Positions 11,641-23,549 of a DNA stretch of 64,000 nucleotides are shown here, in pieces. Source of the DNA: Agrypnia vestita (taxonomy: Eukaryota > Arthropoda > Insecta > Trichoptera > Phryganeidae); NCBI GenBank assembly GCA_016648135.1, contig JADDOH010000310.1, positions 1 through 64,000 on the forward strand, read 5' to 3'. The notes beneath the pieces are model-generated. The model did no database searches and was not told the DNA's origin. It was given only the letters and a program-made list of their open reading frames with translations. Position 1 is the first letter of the stretch, and every line of letters begins with the position of its first letter. The translations under genes were made by a program, and so were the position numbers.

Positions 11641-12300
11641 GCTTTCATTCCTATATGGATTAAACTTTTCTCTAAAATTGATTTCTTACATTTCTCCGTT
11701 AAGTTAGGTGGTTAACCTGATTTGCCACATTGTTTCAAAATAACAGCAGCTCAAAAATTTTTTAATCCAAACCTTTGTTAATATTGTTACTAGAAAAAAA
11801 ATAATTCGAGAAAAATGGTACGGATAACGTACAGGGTAAATACCATAATCAGGGAAATATGGTGTCCTTTCATAACCCGATTCTTGTGACCAGAGCCGGG
11901 AGAGATTTTTTTTCATAAACTTTCTATTTCAAAAAATGTTATTTTGGATTTGGATTTGCATTAGCATTAGGATTTTTTATCGAGCTTTTTTGATTTAACA
12001 AACAGTTTTAGAGAAGAAGTTTGAGAGATTTAGTATTTTTATACAAAATCGTATATCGCAAGACTCTACTCGACTGAATTGCTTTTGTACCGTATTTTCA
12101 CTCAAATTACTATGTCATTGGAGCTGTTTTATGTAATATTTCATAGAAAAGATTTTTATTTACTCACACCTACCTAGAAGACTTCACAATTTCGGCAACA
12201 AAGTAGCGTTGATATATTTTGTTTTAGTGCTTACATGCTACAATATAATTTTTTATGTTATATTGAGACAATGATAAAATTAATTTTGGTACTTAATTAA

Positions 12301-12538
12301 TCCTTTGAGCGCGTTAAGCGAAAAATAAAATTACATACAAAAAATGCAAATTTTCCATAAAAAAAGATTATTCTATAAAATTCCTTTTAATTTTTTTTTA
12401 TCAATATTATGATCATGGTCACGTTATATTTTGGCTCAAAAAAATGAAATATAACGGGACGACTAAAGTCGACTACCGCGTCCAAAGGTAACGTTTTTTA
12501 CAAGCCATGGACTATAGTCGACGTACGCGTCCAAAGGG
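12301..12538. mobile_element. piggyBac-type MITE
   Basis: A 238-bp segment is flanked by TTAA on both sides (12297-12300 and 12539-12542). The ends are TCCTTTGAGCGCG and, inverted, CCCTTTGGACGCG. Near the right end the phrase GTCGAC[T/G]NCGCGTCCAAAGG is present twice. TTAA duplication and CCC-like ends are piggyBac hallmarks. There is no transposase. Confidence 0.6.
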
Positions 12539-12689
12539 TTAAGGCGTTCTGTGTTAAACCTAATTTATAAAACTTTTTTATTAAGAAAATGGTTTAAATA
12601 CTGTATAATACTTAGAGTTTCGTGGATATTTATAAAGTAAAATCTGTAAGTATGTTGATTTGTAGGTGTGAGGATGAGAGATCTCAAGA

Positions 12690-12833
12690 TCACGTATTTA
12701 TTTATTTATTTTTTATTTATTTATTTATTTAACGCCCTTATGGGCTTTTACAATATACAGAATATTTTTTTTTAAATAACGTAAGAGAGTTAAAATTAAA
12801 ATACAGTTAAAAGTTACAATAATAATAGTTAAA

Positions 12834-12878
<45 letters not shown>

Positions 12879-13740
12879 AGAAAAACATGAGAAAAACATA
12901 AAAACATAAGATAAAATAATAATAAAGTTAAAGGTAGAAATAATAATAGTTAAAGGTAAAATAGAAAGATTTATTGTCCATTTCCATTTTGTTGGGATGT
13001 AAACAATTGTATCAGCTTTGTCCTATAAACAGTTATACTATCAGCAAAAATGTCAGCCGCCTCTGCATGCTCATTCCCTAATGAGTGTAATCTGGGAATT
13101 ACAGAGTTTGCTAATGCATTAGTTCTGACACTTCCACTATAATAGAACAATGCACTGTGTCTTGATGACCTCGATGGAGCATATAAGTCGATCAGACTAA
13201 TAATCTGGGGGCAATCAATCAAACTATTTACGATCCTATAAAGAAATATTAGGTCTGTTACAGTACGTCTCACAGACAAGTTTAAAAGTTGTAAATAACT
13301 AAGGAGATATTCATAATTGATATCTTCCAAGCGTATATTTAATTTGTAATTAATAAATCTTAAATATTTTTTTTGGACTCGTTCAATTGCCGTTGAATGA
13401 TTAACATAGTGAGGAGACCAAATGATCGAGTTATATTCAACCTGAGGTCTGACAAGAGAAGTGTAGAGGACTTTATAAGTGCGCAGGTCTGTAAAGTTTT
13501 GTGCAGTTCTTAAAACAAATCCCAAAATTTTGAGACCTTTATTAGTTATCAAGTCAATGTGGGGAATGAATGATAATTTAGCATCAAAAATTACTCCCAG
13601 ATCACTTATCTCCTCAACTGATACAAGGTTTACATCATTAATTTTGTAGGTGAATTTAATAGGAATCTTTTTTTTTGTAAAAGTTTTGTAAACTCCTTGA
13701 CCTCCAAGGTATTTTATTTTGTATCCGTGTTAAATTTGTA
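12690..13740 (-). pseudogene. CR1/Jockey-like LINE reverse transcriptase C-terminus
   Basis: On the - strand the frame 12971-13552 shows the C-terminal connection region of a LINE ORF2 (YTSLVRPQVEYNSIIWSP, IERVQKKYLRFI). The preceding broken frame supplies ISDLGVIFDAKLSFIPHID. A TAA microsatellite (about 12838-12875) and a TTTATTTATT tract with ACGCCC lie at the 3' side. The same tract recurs at 30560-30620. The catalytic RT palm is absent, so this is a 5'-truncated copy. Confidence 0.8.
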
Positions 13741-14297
13741 ATGGGATATTCATATCTGTCTGTTGTAGTTAATACTTTCATACGATGATTCAGCATGCTT
13801 TCATACGAACACAGAAAAAAAACTTTGCACAGTTTTAAAAAACGAGATGAAAGTAATTAAAGAAAAAAGCCCTGGCGAATCTTATAAGGATGTTTTTAAT
13901 AACTTTATCCGGTACTTTTTTTAGCTTTAGGCAACATCTGGTGGGTAACTTAAGGGTGAACATTTAAAAAAGCAGTTTAAAAACCTACCTAAAGAATAAT
14001 GAATGTTTGTAACATTTGTACATTTTTCTTTACGTGTTTTAAAATAATGACATTAAAGTACGAATGGAATTTTTGACGATCGTTTGGGTATGACCACAGG
14101 GACAGTAATAATATAATGTAAACATTATCTGCTGGTTTCAAAATTGTTTTGAATAATTAGTTAAGAAAACTAATTTAAATGTAATATGATAAAATTACTG
14201 TTCCCTTGTATCTTTTGCATTCACTTCGCTGTTATTTTACCTTCTACCTACCCGGAATGATATAATTGCATTTGAGATTTTGTAATGCTGGTAGGTA

Positions 14298-14410
14298 TAG
14301 GTCTTTTGATATAAGCCAGCAATAGAGTAAGTGTGGGTACAGTGCGTAATACGCATAATTACGCACTGCACCCACACTAACTCAATTGAAAGCTTATATG
14401 AAAAGACCTA
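14298..14410. repeat. Foldback MITE, copy 1
   Basis: The near-perfect hairpin has outer arms TAGGTCTTTTGATATAAGC and its inverse GCTTATATGAAAAGACCTA, and inner arms GTGGGTACAGTGCGTAAT and its inverse. It belongs to the same family as 40895-41178. Confidence 0.75.
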
Positions 14411-15517
14411 CACCGTTCATGTGTGACACTTCTAGAGTGCCACCAGTATAAATTGGCGTGCGAGGGAGGGCGTCCCTGTCGCGAAACAGAAGTTGCCAGG
14501 ATGTAAATTTATTACACAATACATAATATACAGAGTGTCCGGTGACCAGTAATAGAAATTTGATCCGGCAACACTAAAGAAACAAACCAGTAATGGCGGC
14601 TGATCTATCTAGAGTTCTGTCAAACGGTAATATTGGTCCATTATTTGCTTTTTCAGCTTCGCAAAACTTTAATAGCTTGAATCATTTCGGTTCCTCTTCA
14701 CACTCATTAGTTTTAGTTATAATAATAATAAAACACTTTGGATACTGTTATTGCCTTCAGATTATCCGTTATACAGTTGTATATATGTGAAGATATGTAA
14801 TATCAAAGTTTGCATTTATTTTCGATATTTCAGACTTATTTTTTGCAAAAAGTTAAACTATCATTACAGTAACTAATATCGATTAATAAAAATTCATTAG
14901 AACCAAAGAATGCCGAAAATCAACAAATACACCAAAAAGATGTAGAACAAAAAATTATACTTTCAGTATTGCCTGTAAAATATGTTTGAATGTTAATATA
15001 ATTATATTGTGTTAGACATGATAGTAAAATATACTATCCTCTATCAGAATCCACGATACAACTTCACGTAAGTAATAAAAAATTACTTCTTACATCGTTT
15101 TTCGCATTATTCATAACTAATTCATGAGGTCTGCAAGGTGCACCTGCATTTCCGTGTTTTGTCTAAACCGTTACGCTGCTCTTTTTACGACCAGCCTCCG
15201 AACGGAACTCCTCTCTAAAGTGCATTATTTTCTTAAGACTATGCGCGTCAGTACTCCTACTTCCTTTTGCATATTTGAATTCACTTCCAGTAGGGCACTA
15301 GAGGCACATCTCACTTGATGCAACGAGGAAGTGGAAAATTGTAACCCTCAGGTTGTCGCTGAAGTTTCATATTATTAAATAATTTATTAATTATGATAAA
15401 TTATTGATAGAGGCAAAACTATTTGTATAGGAAACGTGTATTTAAGTTAATTCAAGAACACATTCATATTTGTGAAGTTGTAATTTTTCAGAACAAAGTT
15501 CTGTGAAGTTTTTAAAA
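14411..15517. other. Intergenic, nothing assigned
   Basis: No recognisable gene or repeat family; AT-rich with short unassigned open frames. Confidence 0.4.
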
Positions 15518-15643
15518 CCAAATTAATGAATCAATTAGAAAGACATACAGAAAAATCTAATCCACGAATCCCGATAGTAGTCAAAATATTTTTTCGTGGA
15601 TTAGATTTTTCTGTATGTCTTTCTAATTGATTAATTAATTTGG
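15518..15643. repeat. Long hairpin with 50-bp arms
   Basis: The left arm 15518-15568 and right arm 15593-15643 are almost perfect inverse copies, sharing AGAAAGACATACAGAAAAAT. The loop is about 24 bases. It is probably a foldback element. Confidence 0.8.
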
Positions 15644-15659
15644 TATATTGAAGTCTTTA

Positions 15660-15815
15660 TGGGGTGGCCCAGGGCCGATCACTCTACACATTGCACGTAA
15701 GAACATTGTTCATGTATCGAAACACATGACAAAAATACCTCACTAGGAATCGAACCGGGAATCCTCGATATGCTCAGCCAGTGCCCGCTAGACTACGAGG
15801 CTTGTCCAATATTAT
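15660..15815 (-). mobile_element. tRNA-derived SINE
   Basis: On the - strand, a tRNA-like head starts near 15805 with an A-box-like TAGTCTAGCGGGCAC and a canonical B box GGTTCGATTCC. These are the internal RNA polymerase III promoter elements. The non-tRNA tail contains TGTGTAGAGTGATC, which is shared with the repeat at 25440-25490. It is not a functional tRNA gene: no cloverleaf closes. Confidence 0.65.
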
Positions 15816-16164
15816 TATAGTAAAAAAAAAAAATGGTGAAATGGATTCTTCTTCTTCTTCTTATGGTGCCATCTCCTATCGAAGGTCGGTGATCATTCTG
15901 GCAATCGCTACTTTATTTACCACCGCACGGAACAACTCAATCGAGTTACACATATACCAGTCCCTCAAGTTACGCAGTTACAGTAGCCGGCAAACATCTT
16001 GAAATTCTACGGCGTAGTGGGGGGAAGTTTGCGCATCTACCTTTCCACCAAAGAGACCCAAATTTCGTCTTCTGCGCATTCCCCCACCACGTCAAATAAT
16101 TTCAAGAAGTTTGCCGGCAACTGTACGCAGCCATCAGATGCGGCGTCTCCACGCTTTTTTTTGA

Positions 16165-16450
16165 CCATTTATTTTCCTCTGGATGATGAGTTAGTTTACA
16201 CTATATTTTGGTCCTCTCATAATTATGTCCGAGATACTCCAGCTTCCTTATCTTGATAGATCGCAGCACTTTTGGGTCTTTTTCCATACGCCGGAGGACT
16301 TCATCATTCGTCACTCTATACATCCAGGAAACATTCAATATGCGTCTATAGATCCACATCTCAAAAGCCTCGACTTTGCGGATTAGGTCTTGTTTAAGTT
16401 TCCACGCCTCACCCCATATAAGAGAATGGCAAAAATATAACAACAAACCA
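16165..16450 (-). mobile_element. LINE C-terminal relic
   Basis: On the - strand the 81-codon frame reads KVEAFEMWIYRRILNVSW and IRKLEYLGH. This is the conserved RT C-terminal region of many insect non-LTR elements. It is a fragment only. Confidence 0.75.
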
Positions 16451-17180
16451 TACGCATTCTAAGTTGTAGACTTAGGTGAATGATGAGATGCATTAAATAG
16501 TGAATATTTATAAGTAATTAAAGGTCTAATATATGACGTACATACCTTTGGGAGTCATAAATGTGTATGTTTAATTTTTTAAATGTGAAATTTACCTCTG
16601 ATTCCATATTTATGTCTTTGGGAAGGACAATACAAATTTAAATCCTCACTTGATGAAATGGAGCTGGTTATTATTTTTTCTTCTAGATCACTCTTCTGCA
16701 TTTTTATTTAGTAAGAAATATAACTACATTTAATTCTTTAGTACTAAACAGTAGGGATGTTACTTTAGTAAATAAAATACCTTTTTTCAATTATTCTACA
16801 AAACATTATTTTCATAGCATTCGATAAATGTTTTTTCCCGTTTTGAATCGTTTATTAAAAACAATAAAATCAACGAATAAATCACAAATGAAAATTTGTA
16901 TAAAATACTTGTTTAATTTTCTCTTTTGTTACCACTCGTATTTTCCATTTTCTGTTGAATATATTGTTACCGGGAGGTAAGGGGTTTGTTTGTAGTCATG
17001 TATATTTTAACAGAAACATGGAGCTCGTTTCTGAATTTAAATTCTTAAAAAATACCGCCTCTTCTGGAAAATATTGTTTTTTATATGTATACCGAGCAGT
17101 AAGCAAAAAAAGTCTTAATGAAAAAAATTAAGGTTGTTGCTTTAAACTCCAATCAAAATATAGATCTCTCATTATCAAAA
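16451..17180. other. Intergenic, nothing assigned
   Basis: AT-rich, no gene or repeat recognised. Confidence 0.4.
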
Positions 17181-17640
17181 GTGACATCTGTACTGGATTA
17201 TGGGAATGAATTTCGTTATATTAATTAGACCAGTCTTAACATATGCCTCGGAGACCTGGACATTAACTAAGCACGGCGAAAACAGACTAGACACATTTAA
17301 AAGAAAAATTTTACGCCGAATATATGGACCTATTAATGACGGTCAAACATGGCGAAAAAGATACAACATCAAGCTCTATGACCTTTACCAGGACGTCAGC
17401 ATAGTCAAGTTCATTAAGATAATCAGATTGCGCTGGCTGGGAAATCTGCACCATATGGGTGATTTGGAGCCCCCAAAAAGAGTGTTGTTTAATGACCCAA
17501 TGGTTAGAAGAAGTGTCGGAAGACCAAAACTCCGATGGTGTCTTTGCGGAATGCTGGGAACTGGGGCAGCAAAACTGGAAAACGGCAGTCAGCGACAGAG
17601 CAGCATTTTTGTATAAATGTATAACTACATTTGTTATCCT
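17180..17640 (+). mobile_element. LINE C-terminal relic
   Basis: The frame 17200-17616 encodes RPVLTYASETWTLTKHGE, KRKILRRIYGP and VGRPKLRW, the familiar C-terminal part of a non-LTR retrotransposon ORF2. The frame shifts near 17520. A hammerhead-like core follows within 50 bases. Confidence 0.8.
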
Positions 17641-17666
17641 GATGAAGAAGCCATTGGCTTTGAAAC
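17639..17666 (+). ncRNA. Hammerhead-like ribozyme core
   Basis: CTGATGA at 17639-17645 and GAAAC at 17662-17666 flank a segment that can form a 5-bp stem II (AAGCC, loop ATT, GGCTT). The box order and spacing match hammerhead ribozymes, which in arthropods are common in Penelope-like retroelements. Stems I and III are not obvious from reading alone. Confidence 0.5.
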
Positions 17667-17719
17667 ATGTTGAATTTTTTTCAATAAAAAAGTGGTATAA
17701 ACTAAGTTTATTTCTATAA

Positions 17720-18470
17720 ATTATAATTATAATGTCACCACAAAATAATTTTGCTGTGTTTGAAAAAGAAAAAAAAAATCTTGTTTTTATCGTAATAGTT
17801 TAATCTGTTGAATATTTGCTATGCTACAATATATCCGCTTTGGACATAACATCTGTTGTCTAATCATTTTCATTACTTCTCCAATACCGAAGTTGAAATT
17901 TATTTATTTTTTTATTTGTTTCAGGTACGTACCTACCTAATATGAAGACGGAAAATGCTTATCCTGTTACGTCAGGAAATCCATGCTGCTTGGTAAGATC
18001 ATGATTTTTGATACGCTACTTTATTTAACAAGAAAATAATTATTTTTTTCATTTCACTCAAACTCTCTCGACACGACTATTTCTTTCAGCTGCGCGCATC
18101 ACGAAAAGGACCTGCACAAGACAGCACATTACATCGCCATTTAGAATTTTTTAAGATTATTTGTTAGTGAAAATTTGAACCAATGTGTGACGTAGTCGAT
18201 GATAATAAAACGATTTTTTTTTTGTGTAATAGTTACGCAAATTTTTGAAGTTATCTTCTTTTAGCGAATTGAGGGTAAATTTACTTTTGTAACGGAAATT
18301 ACGCACGCGCAGCTTGCGCATTGTAGCAGGGCATGTAGCAGGAAGCATCATGTAGCGAAAATGCGAGACCACGAAATCACTTGAAGTTTGTGTTCCAGTA
18401 ATATAGAAATATAATACCTAGTTCCATTCGAATCCATGCCTAAAAAAAACAAAATTACGTGGCTTGAGAA
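17720..18470. other. Intergenic, nothing assigned
   Basis: AT-rich, no gene recognised. Confidence 0.4.
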
Positions 18471-18550
18471 AGACTCGAACCTCGGACGCACGCACGAACG
18501 GAAACTCGACAATTACATGACGTAGCCATCATCAGTTCTCTCTAGCCCAT
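18470..18550 (-). mobile_element. Possible tRNA-derived SINE head
   Basis: On the - strand a B-box-like GAGGTTCGAGTC is preceded by a weak A-box-like TGGCTACGTCATG about 50 bases upstream. A closed cloverleaf could not be drawn. Tentative. Confidence 0.35.
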
Positions 18551-18733
18551 AAAAAATATACTATATTAAGAGACGGGCTCATTTAAGATGCGAATCTTTT
18601 CATTCGTTTAAAGTTTTTGTTTATTCCACTTATTTTAAATATTCGATGTTACTTTATGTGAAACTCGGTAGAATAATCGACAATGATTAGTGTACATTTT
18701 TACAACTCAATACTTTGCTCTTCATTAATATAT

Positions 18734-19325
18734 TGTAACGAGGCTAAAGGGAATCGCGCACTCATGTCGGGTGACAGTTGTTTGAAATTATCACAATACT
18801 AAAGAAGATTCCAGAACAGCCTGGCATAATCTACGGCTTACGAGAGACATCTCCAAAAGTCTGGAAAACGCGAGGAACTTCTCGAAAATGCGGGAAGCGT
18901 CTCGAAATTTTGATACCAGCATTAGCCACTATAAATACGACACGCGAAAACAAGTTTTGAGTTATTTTTTCCTTGCGCGTCTGACAGCGATAACAGAAGC
19001 GAAGGTAGCCGCGGGCGGCGGGTCAGTCCGGCCAAGCGAGCGGTAGCGGCGAGAAAGTTCTTACATAGCGAGATAAACCGAAGCGAAATTAATAGTGCGG
19101 TAATTGATGGAATATTCTAATGAATAGTGAATAAAGTGTTAAAGTGAATATGAAGTGTCTACCTACGAGTGATAAATTTACGAAACAGTTTAATTTCAGA
19201 AATAGCATTACATTTAATAGTGATAAGCGACTTACGTTTGAATAATTAATTAATCGGTATTCAATAAATCCTGTATTAAATCTCAGCGTTTTCAATAATT
19301 CCTCCTGCACCCACAGCACGTAACA
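18734..19325 (+). mobile_element. Solo LTR
   Basis: A 592-bp segment starts TGTAACG and ends CGTAACA (imperfect inverted ends, TG...CA). It is flanked on both sides by ATAT (18730-18733 and 19326-19329), a 4-bp target duplication. A TATAAATA promoter box is at 18931-18938 and AATAAA-like signals lie downstream, giving a U3-R-U5 layout in + orientation. No internal region remains, so it probably arose by LTR-LTR recombination. Confidence 0.75.
18931..18938 (+). promoter_or_regulatory. TATA box of the solo LTR
   Basis: TATAAATA lies about 200 bases into the LTR, where a U3 promoter is expected. Initiation would be near 18965. Confidence 0.5.
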
Positions 19326-19329
19326 ATAT

Positions 19330-20125
19330 CATAAACTTTTGTCTTTATTTGAGTTTTTATGTATAGTATAACTTCTACCGCGCGTACATGAGTACTGGTA
19401 CTTGGCAGTGTACACATATTTACATCATTCTGTAATCATCTTTGGAAACAATGGACTCCATCCCCTTTCTCGAGCACAATGGCCCACCCTTTGAGCCGCC
19501 TCAGAGTACCTACACTGATTTTCATGCTTTGGTACTCTGCGCGCTTCCGGGGACCGCGAGCCTTCACTTAGCCCTCTCGATATCCCTCACAGGGCTTCGA
19601 CCCTCGCCGTCTGCGCTAGGGCTGCTCGTTTTCCGGGAGGGTCATCCAGATATTCCCTTTATTTCTAGTACACATGCAACGTTTCAAGAGCCTTGAAAGC
19701 CGCCTGTCACTTGAATGCAATGTATTCACTCTCGACATGCAGTGAGCAGTCGCATTTTTTTAAATGGCGAGGCGTATACCAAATACATGCCACGTCAATA
19801 TATATATATATATATATATGTTACCATTACACCATGGCAAAATTGACGATTCAAAATTCACAGGCAGGCGGGCCTCTTGACCATTGACGGTTCCTATTTT
19901 TATTACTTTTATTAGCAATTTAAATTAAGCCTTAATGATTAACGTATTGTGCAACAAAAGACACGAAATATTGTGATATTGTCGTTTAATAAAATAATAA
20001 AATAAATAACATCTTCAGCCAAATAAAGAAACTAAATAAAAAAAATTATAATTGGTTCAATTTAGTTATTTTATCCTGAATTTGTTTTTAAAAATCAACA
20101 AAAATACATATCAAAATCGTGTTAA
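19330..20125. other. Intergenic with GC-richer patch
   Basis: 19440-19700 is GC-richer, with no recognised protein in any frame; it may be an unclassified repeat. A short TA microsatellite is at 19798-19819. Confidence 0.4.
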
Positions 20126-20127
20126 TA

Positions 20128-21397
20128 TTAGGTCCTTACATAGGAAATTGGCGTTTTACTGGCAAATTTGATCTCAAATATCTTCTCTTTGGTTAGGAAT
20201 TCCAAATCCAAATTTATACAGCTATTTACTCATGTATTTGTGTTTTGAAAATTATAATTCATTTGTTTTTTCCTCAATTGTTTTTTTCTTTGCGTCACTC
20301 AGTTTACAAAATGAAAAACTTGAAATATCGCGTAATCAATTCCACCGTGGCACCAGTGCTGCAGAAACGGCTCGAAGGATTAATGATGTGTATGGCGACG
20401 GTGCCGCAAAAGAAAACACAGTGCGTTTTTGATTCCAACGTTTTCGTTCTGGAAATTTCGACCTGCAGAACAAGCCCCGTGGACGGCCGGAGACCAAAGT
20501 TGATAATGAAGAATTGAAGGCTATTGTGGAAGCGGATCCATCGCAAACCACATCCGAGTTAGCTGCAGGCTGCGGTGTTAGTGATAAAACTGTTTTAATC
20601 CACTTGAAGCAAATTGGTAAGGTGAAAAAGCTTGAAAGGTGGGTACCTCACGAATTGAGTGAAGCAAATAAACAAACGCGCGTTGACTGCTGCGTTGCAT
20701 TACTCAACCGGCACAATAATGAAGGGATTTTAAATCGAATCATTACCTGTGATGAAAAGTGGATCCTGTACGATAATCGGAAGCGCTCATCGCAATGGCT
20801 GAACCCTGCCGAACCAGCCAAACCATGCCCCAAGCGAAAATTGACTCCAAAAAAGTTACTTGTGAGCGTTTGGTGGACTAGTGCTGGTGTCGTTCACTAC
20901 AGCTTTCTTAAATCTGGCCAGACGATTACGGCAGATGTCTATTGTCAGCAACTGCAAACCATGATGGAAAAGCTAGCTGCTAAACAACCGAGGCTGGTTA
21001 ATCGCTCTAGGCCACTGCTGCTTCATGATAACGCTAGACCATACACTGCACAACAGACGGCTACCAAATTAGAGGAGCTTCAATTGGAATGTCTAAGACA
21101 TCCACCGTACTCTTCGGACCTTGCCCCAACAGATTACCATTTTTTTCGAAATTTGGATAACTTCTTGCAAAGGAAAATTCAATTCCGATGGGGCAGTCCA
21201 AACAGCCTTCAAAGATTTTATTGATTCCCGTCCGAATGGTTTTTTTAGTAAAGGGATCGATGAACTACCTATGAGATGGCAAAAGTGCGTAGATAGCAAT
21301 GGTACATACTTTGATTAAATAAATATATTATAATAAAAAAAATCGGCTTTATGTTCCTCCCATACTAAACGCCAATTTCATATATGTAAGGATCTAA
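20128..21397 (+). mobile_element. mariner element, copy 1
   Basis: The 5' end is TTAGGTCCTTACATAGGAAA and the 3' end is its inverse, flanked by TA on both sides (the mariner target duplication). The transposase has the mariner catalytic order: D in ITCDEKW, D in LLHDNARP, and a third D in TDYHFF after 34 residues. It starts near 20311. Lesions are a deletion after codon 7, a W-to-stop change (TGA, about 20430) and a frameshift near 21180. Against copies 2 and 3 it has the most damage. Confidence 0.95.
20311..21318 (+). pseudogene. mariner transposase, broken (copy 1)
   Basis: The best open part is 20514-21224, covering the second helix-turn-helix (SDKTVLIHLKQIGKVKKL) and the DD34D catalytic core. 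The N-terminal DNA-binding part is cut off by a stop within the TVRF-FQRF motif, and the C-terminus is frameshifted. Transposase binds the terminal repeats and cuts and pastes the element. By its motifs it is close to the cecropia-like mariners, the group of human HSMAR1; subfamily placement is inference. Confidence 0.9.
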
Positions 21398-21399
21398 TA

Positions 21400-22510
21400 T
21401 TTAATATTTAATAAATAATCACGAATATTTCTTATAATTGTACATTTTTTCTTCGTTCTATGAATTTTGAAAGTTAAAAGTGATGCAAATTCATATTCAT
21501 AATTATTGAGACAGATTTGAAATGAGCTTTTGTTTGACGTTAATTATTAATTATAATTGTTGTATAATTTATTTGCTTTGCGATGCACACGAACGCGGTC
21601 GCAAGCAAGAATGTTATCTTAATTATTTCATTAATATAGTAACCCTACGAAAAGGATTTATATAAAATCTAAGTTTTTTATAAGAGTAAATAGATAAATT
21701 CTTTTACATAGTTATAATTTATCGTATATATATTTTTTTAATTCATAATTCATTCCAAAAGTGTATATAGTTTATTCATTATAAAATATAACAATTACAC
21801 TTTTTTAAATTTAGCCTATAATGCCCTACTAGGTCAAACCTGTTCTGGAGCAGTTTTATTTCTCTTTTTAATAGTTTTCTTAATATGTTAAATCATAATT
21901 ACACATTATAAAAAAATGAGTTTTAGTACATAATATAATATAAAAGATTGGTTAGAAAGTAAGAAAAAAGATTATGTAAGAAAAATAAAATACTAGGTAG
22001 TTAAAAAATAGCTAGATAAAAAAAGTTCATCTCTAATTACTTATTATTTCGTGATAAGATGTAAGAAATTCATGTTTCATAATTTAAAAAAAAGTCATTT
22101 TTTCTGGAGTGGTGTTGTGTAGTCGAAATAATTTAGTCATTTTTAGTGAGTTTCATTCATGTAATAATTTTTAATAACGACGAGTGTGCATTTAGTGTGC
22201 GGAAAAGTGATAAATTTATAATTTTTCCGACCTGGCAAAAATAAAACCCGGTGAAATTATCTCAGAATTTCCTTCCCTTAGCCGGCGATACAGCCTACTA
22301 AGCCGGTGTACGCGAAATGAAAATACTTGATTAAGAGGCCTGGAGGTTAGTAGAGCGGAAAATTGCCTGCGCCGTGTTGTTGGGTCGGTCCATTGTCTGC
22401 CGGGTAATGAAACACACTTGAAGCTCTGATAACAGCACACGGACCAGGCCCTTTCTTCGCCGTTAAGAATACTGCACGCTGTACCCGATCGTTACTTTTC
22501 TCGCCCCCGC
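21400..22510. other. Non-coding, with GC-richer island 22220-22510
   Basis: The first 800 bases are AT-rich and featureless. 22220-22510 is GC-richer, with no transposon motif and no recognised coding sequence. Confidence 0.4.
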
Positions 22511-22619
22511 ACGGTATTGCAATTCAGCAGGAAAATTGAAAACATCTTCTATAATACAGTCATTATATTAAACCTCATTATTATTCGAGGTATCGTTTGT
22601 GCCGGACATTTTTACATGG

Positions 22620-23110
22620 AAAATTATATTTTTTTATTAATGATTAAAACCAATGGAATTCTGGTACCAACACTGATGTATGGAAGCGAAGCCTGGAGAT
22701 GGCAGAAGAGGAACGAAAGTAGATTGAATGCAGTGGAGATGAGATCCCCCAGACGTATGTGCGGAAAATCAATTTATGATAGTGTAAAGAATGCAGATAT
22801 TAGGAATGAACGTAAAGCTAATCTTAGCATAATTAATAGAATTAAAAAAGGGTCGCTCAGATGGTTTGGGCATGTTGAGCGAGTGAATGAGGAAAGAATG
22901 GTAAGAAAGATATATAAATACGAGTGTTGATGGCGACCGCGGAAGACGTGGCATGACCAGATCAACCAGATACTGGAAGATGGTCCCGTTAGAAGCCTCA
23001 ACAACCGGTGAGCGAAGATGTATGAATGTGGATGAAGCGAGAGTTGTATGTCTGGACAGAAGAGTGTGGCGCTCTATCCTCTCTGCCTACCCCCACGGGG
23101 AAACGGCGTG
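22620..23110 (+). mobile_element. LINE 3'-end fragment
   Basis: Frames encode LMYGSEAWRWQKRNESRL, EMRSPRRMCGKS and SLRWFGHVERVNEERMVRK, then AYPHGE near 23090 after frameshifts. It is the same subfamily as 28030-28535. Confidence 0.85.
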
Positions 23111-23205
23111 ATATTAAGTAAGTTAAAACCAATGACGTTTGAATGAAAACAATCTAATTTAGTGTTTTACTAAAAAGTATAAAGTAAATATTTTTATTTT
23201 ACTAA

Positions 23206-23536
23206 GGGAAAGTCCATAAACCACGTGGTCCCCTTTGGAACCCTTTTGAACCCCTCCTTCCCCCTGTGTAGCCCTAACGTAATTTTTTCCTATCAATTCG
23301 AAAAGACATTTTGTGCTATTTTCTCTTACTAAAACTATTCTAAGATCATTGATTATGTGCGAAACGATCTGCGTAGATTTATCGATCGTATATTATGTAC
23401 CTTTTTAATTGTGTCAAAAAAATTAAATGATTACGTCATACACCCCTCCCCTCCCCAAACGTAGCCCATCGTATCAATTTTACGTACTCCCCCCCCCCCC
23501 CACACGATCAGGTCACGTAGTTTGTTGACGCTCTCT
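23206..23536. mobile_element. MITE with GTCCATAAACCACGTGG ends
   Basis: The left end GGGAAAGTCCATAAACCACG recurs imperfectly inverted at about 23505-23536 (as - strand GAGAGCGTCAACAAACTACG). The interior has poly-C and CCCCTCC runs. The ends are related to the outer element at 48472-50457, which shares CCCTTTTGAACCC-like sequence. It is non-coding. Confidence 0.6.
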
Positions 23537-23549
23537 TAAGGGGGGGGGG

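Noticed and set aside
15660..15815. Functional tRNA gene
   Set aside because: B box present, but no closing acceptor stem and a non-tRNA tail. Called a SINE.
20304..20551. Long - strand frames over each mariner
   Set aside because: They are antisense shadows of the transposase reading frame, repeated identically in all three copies.
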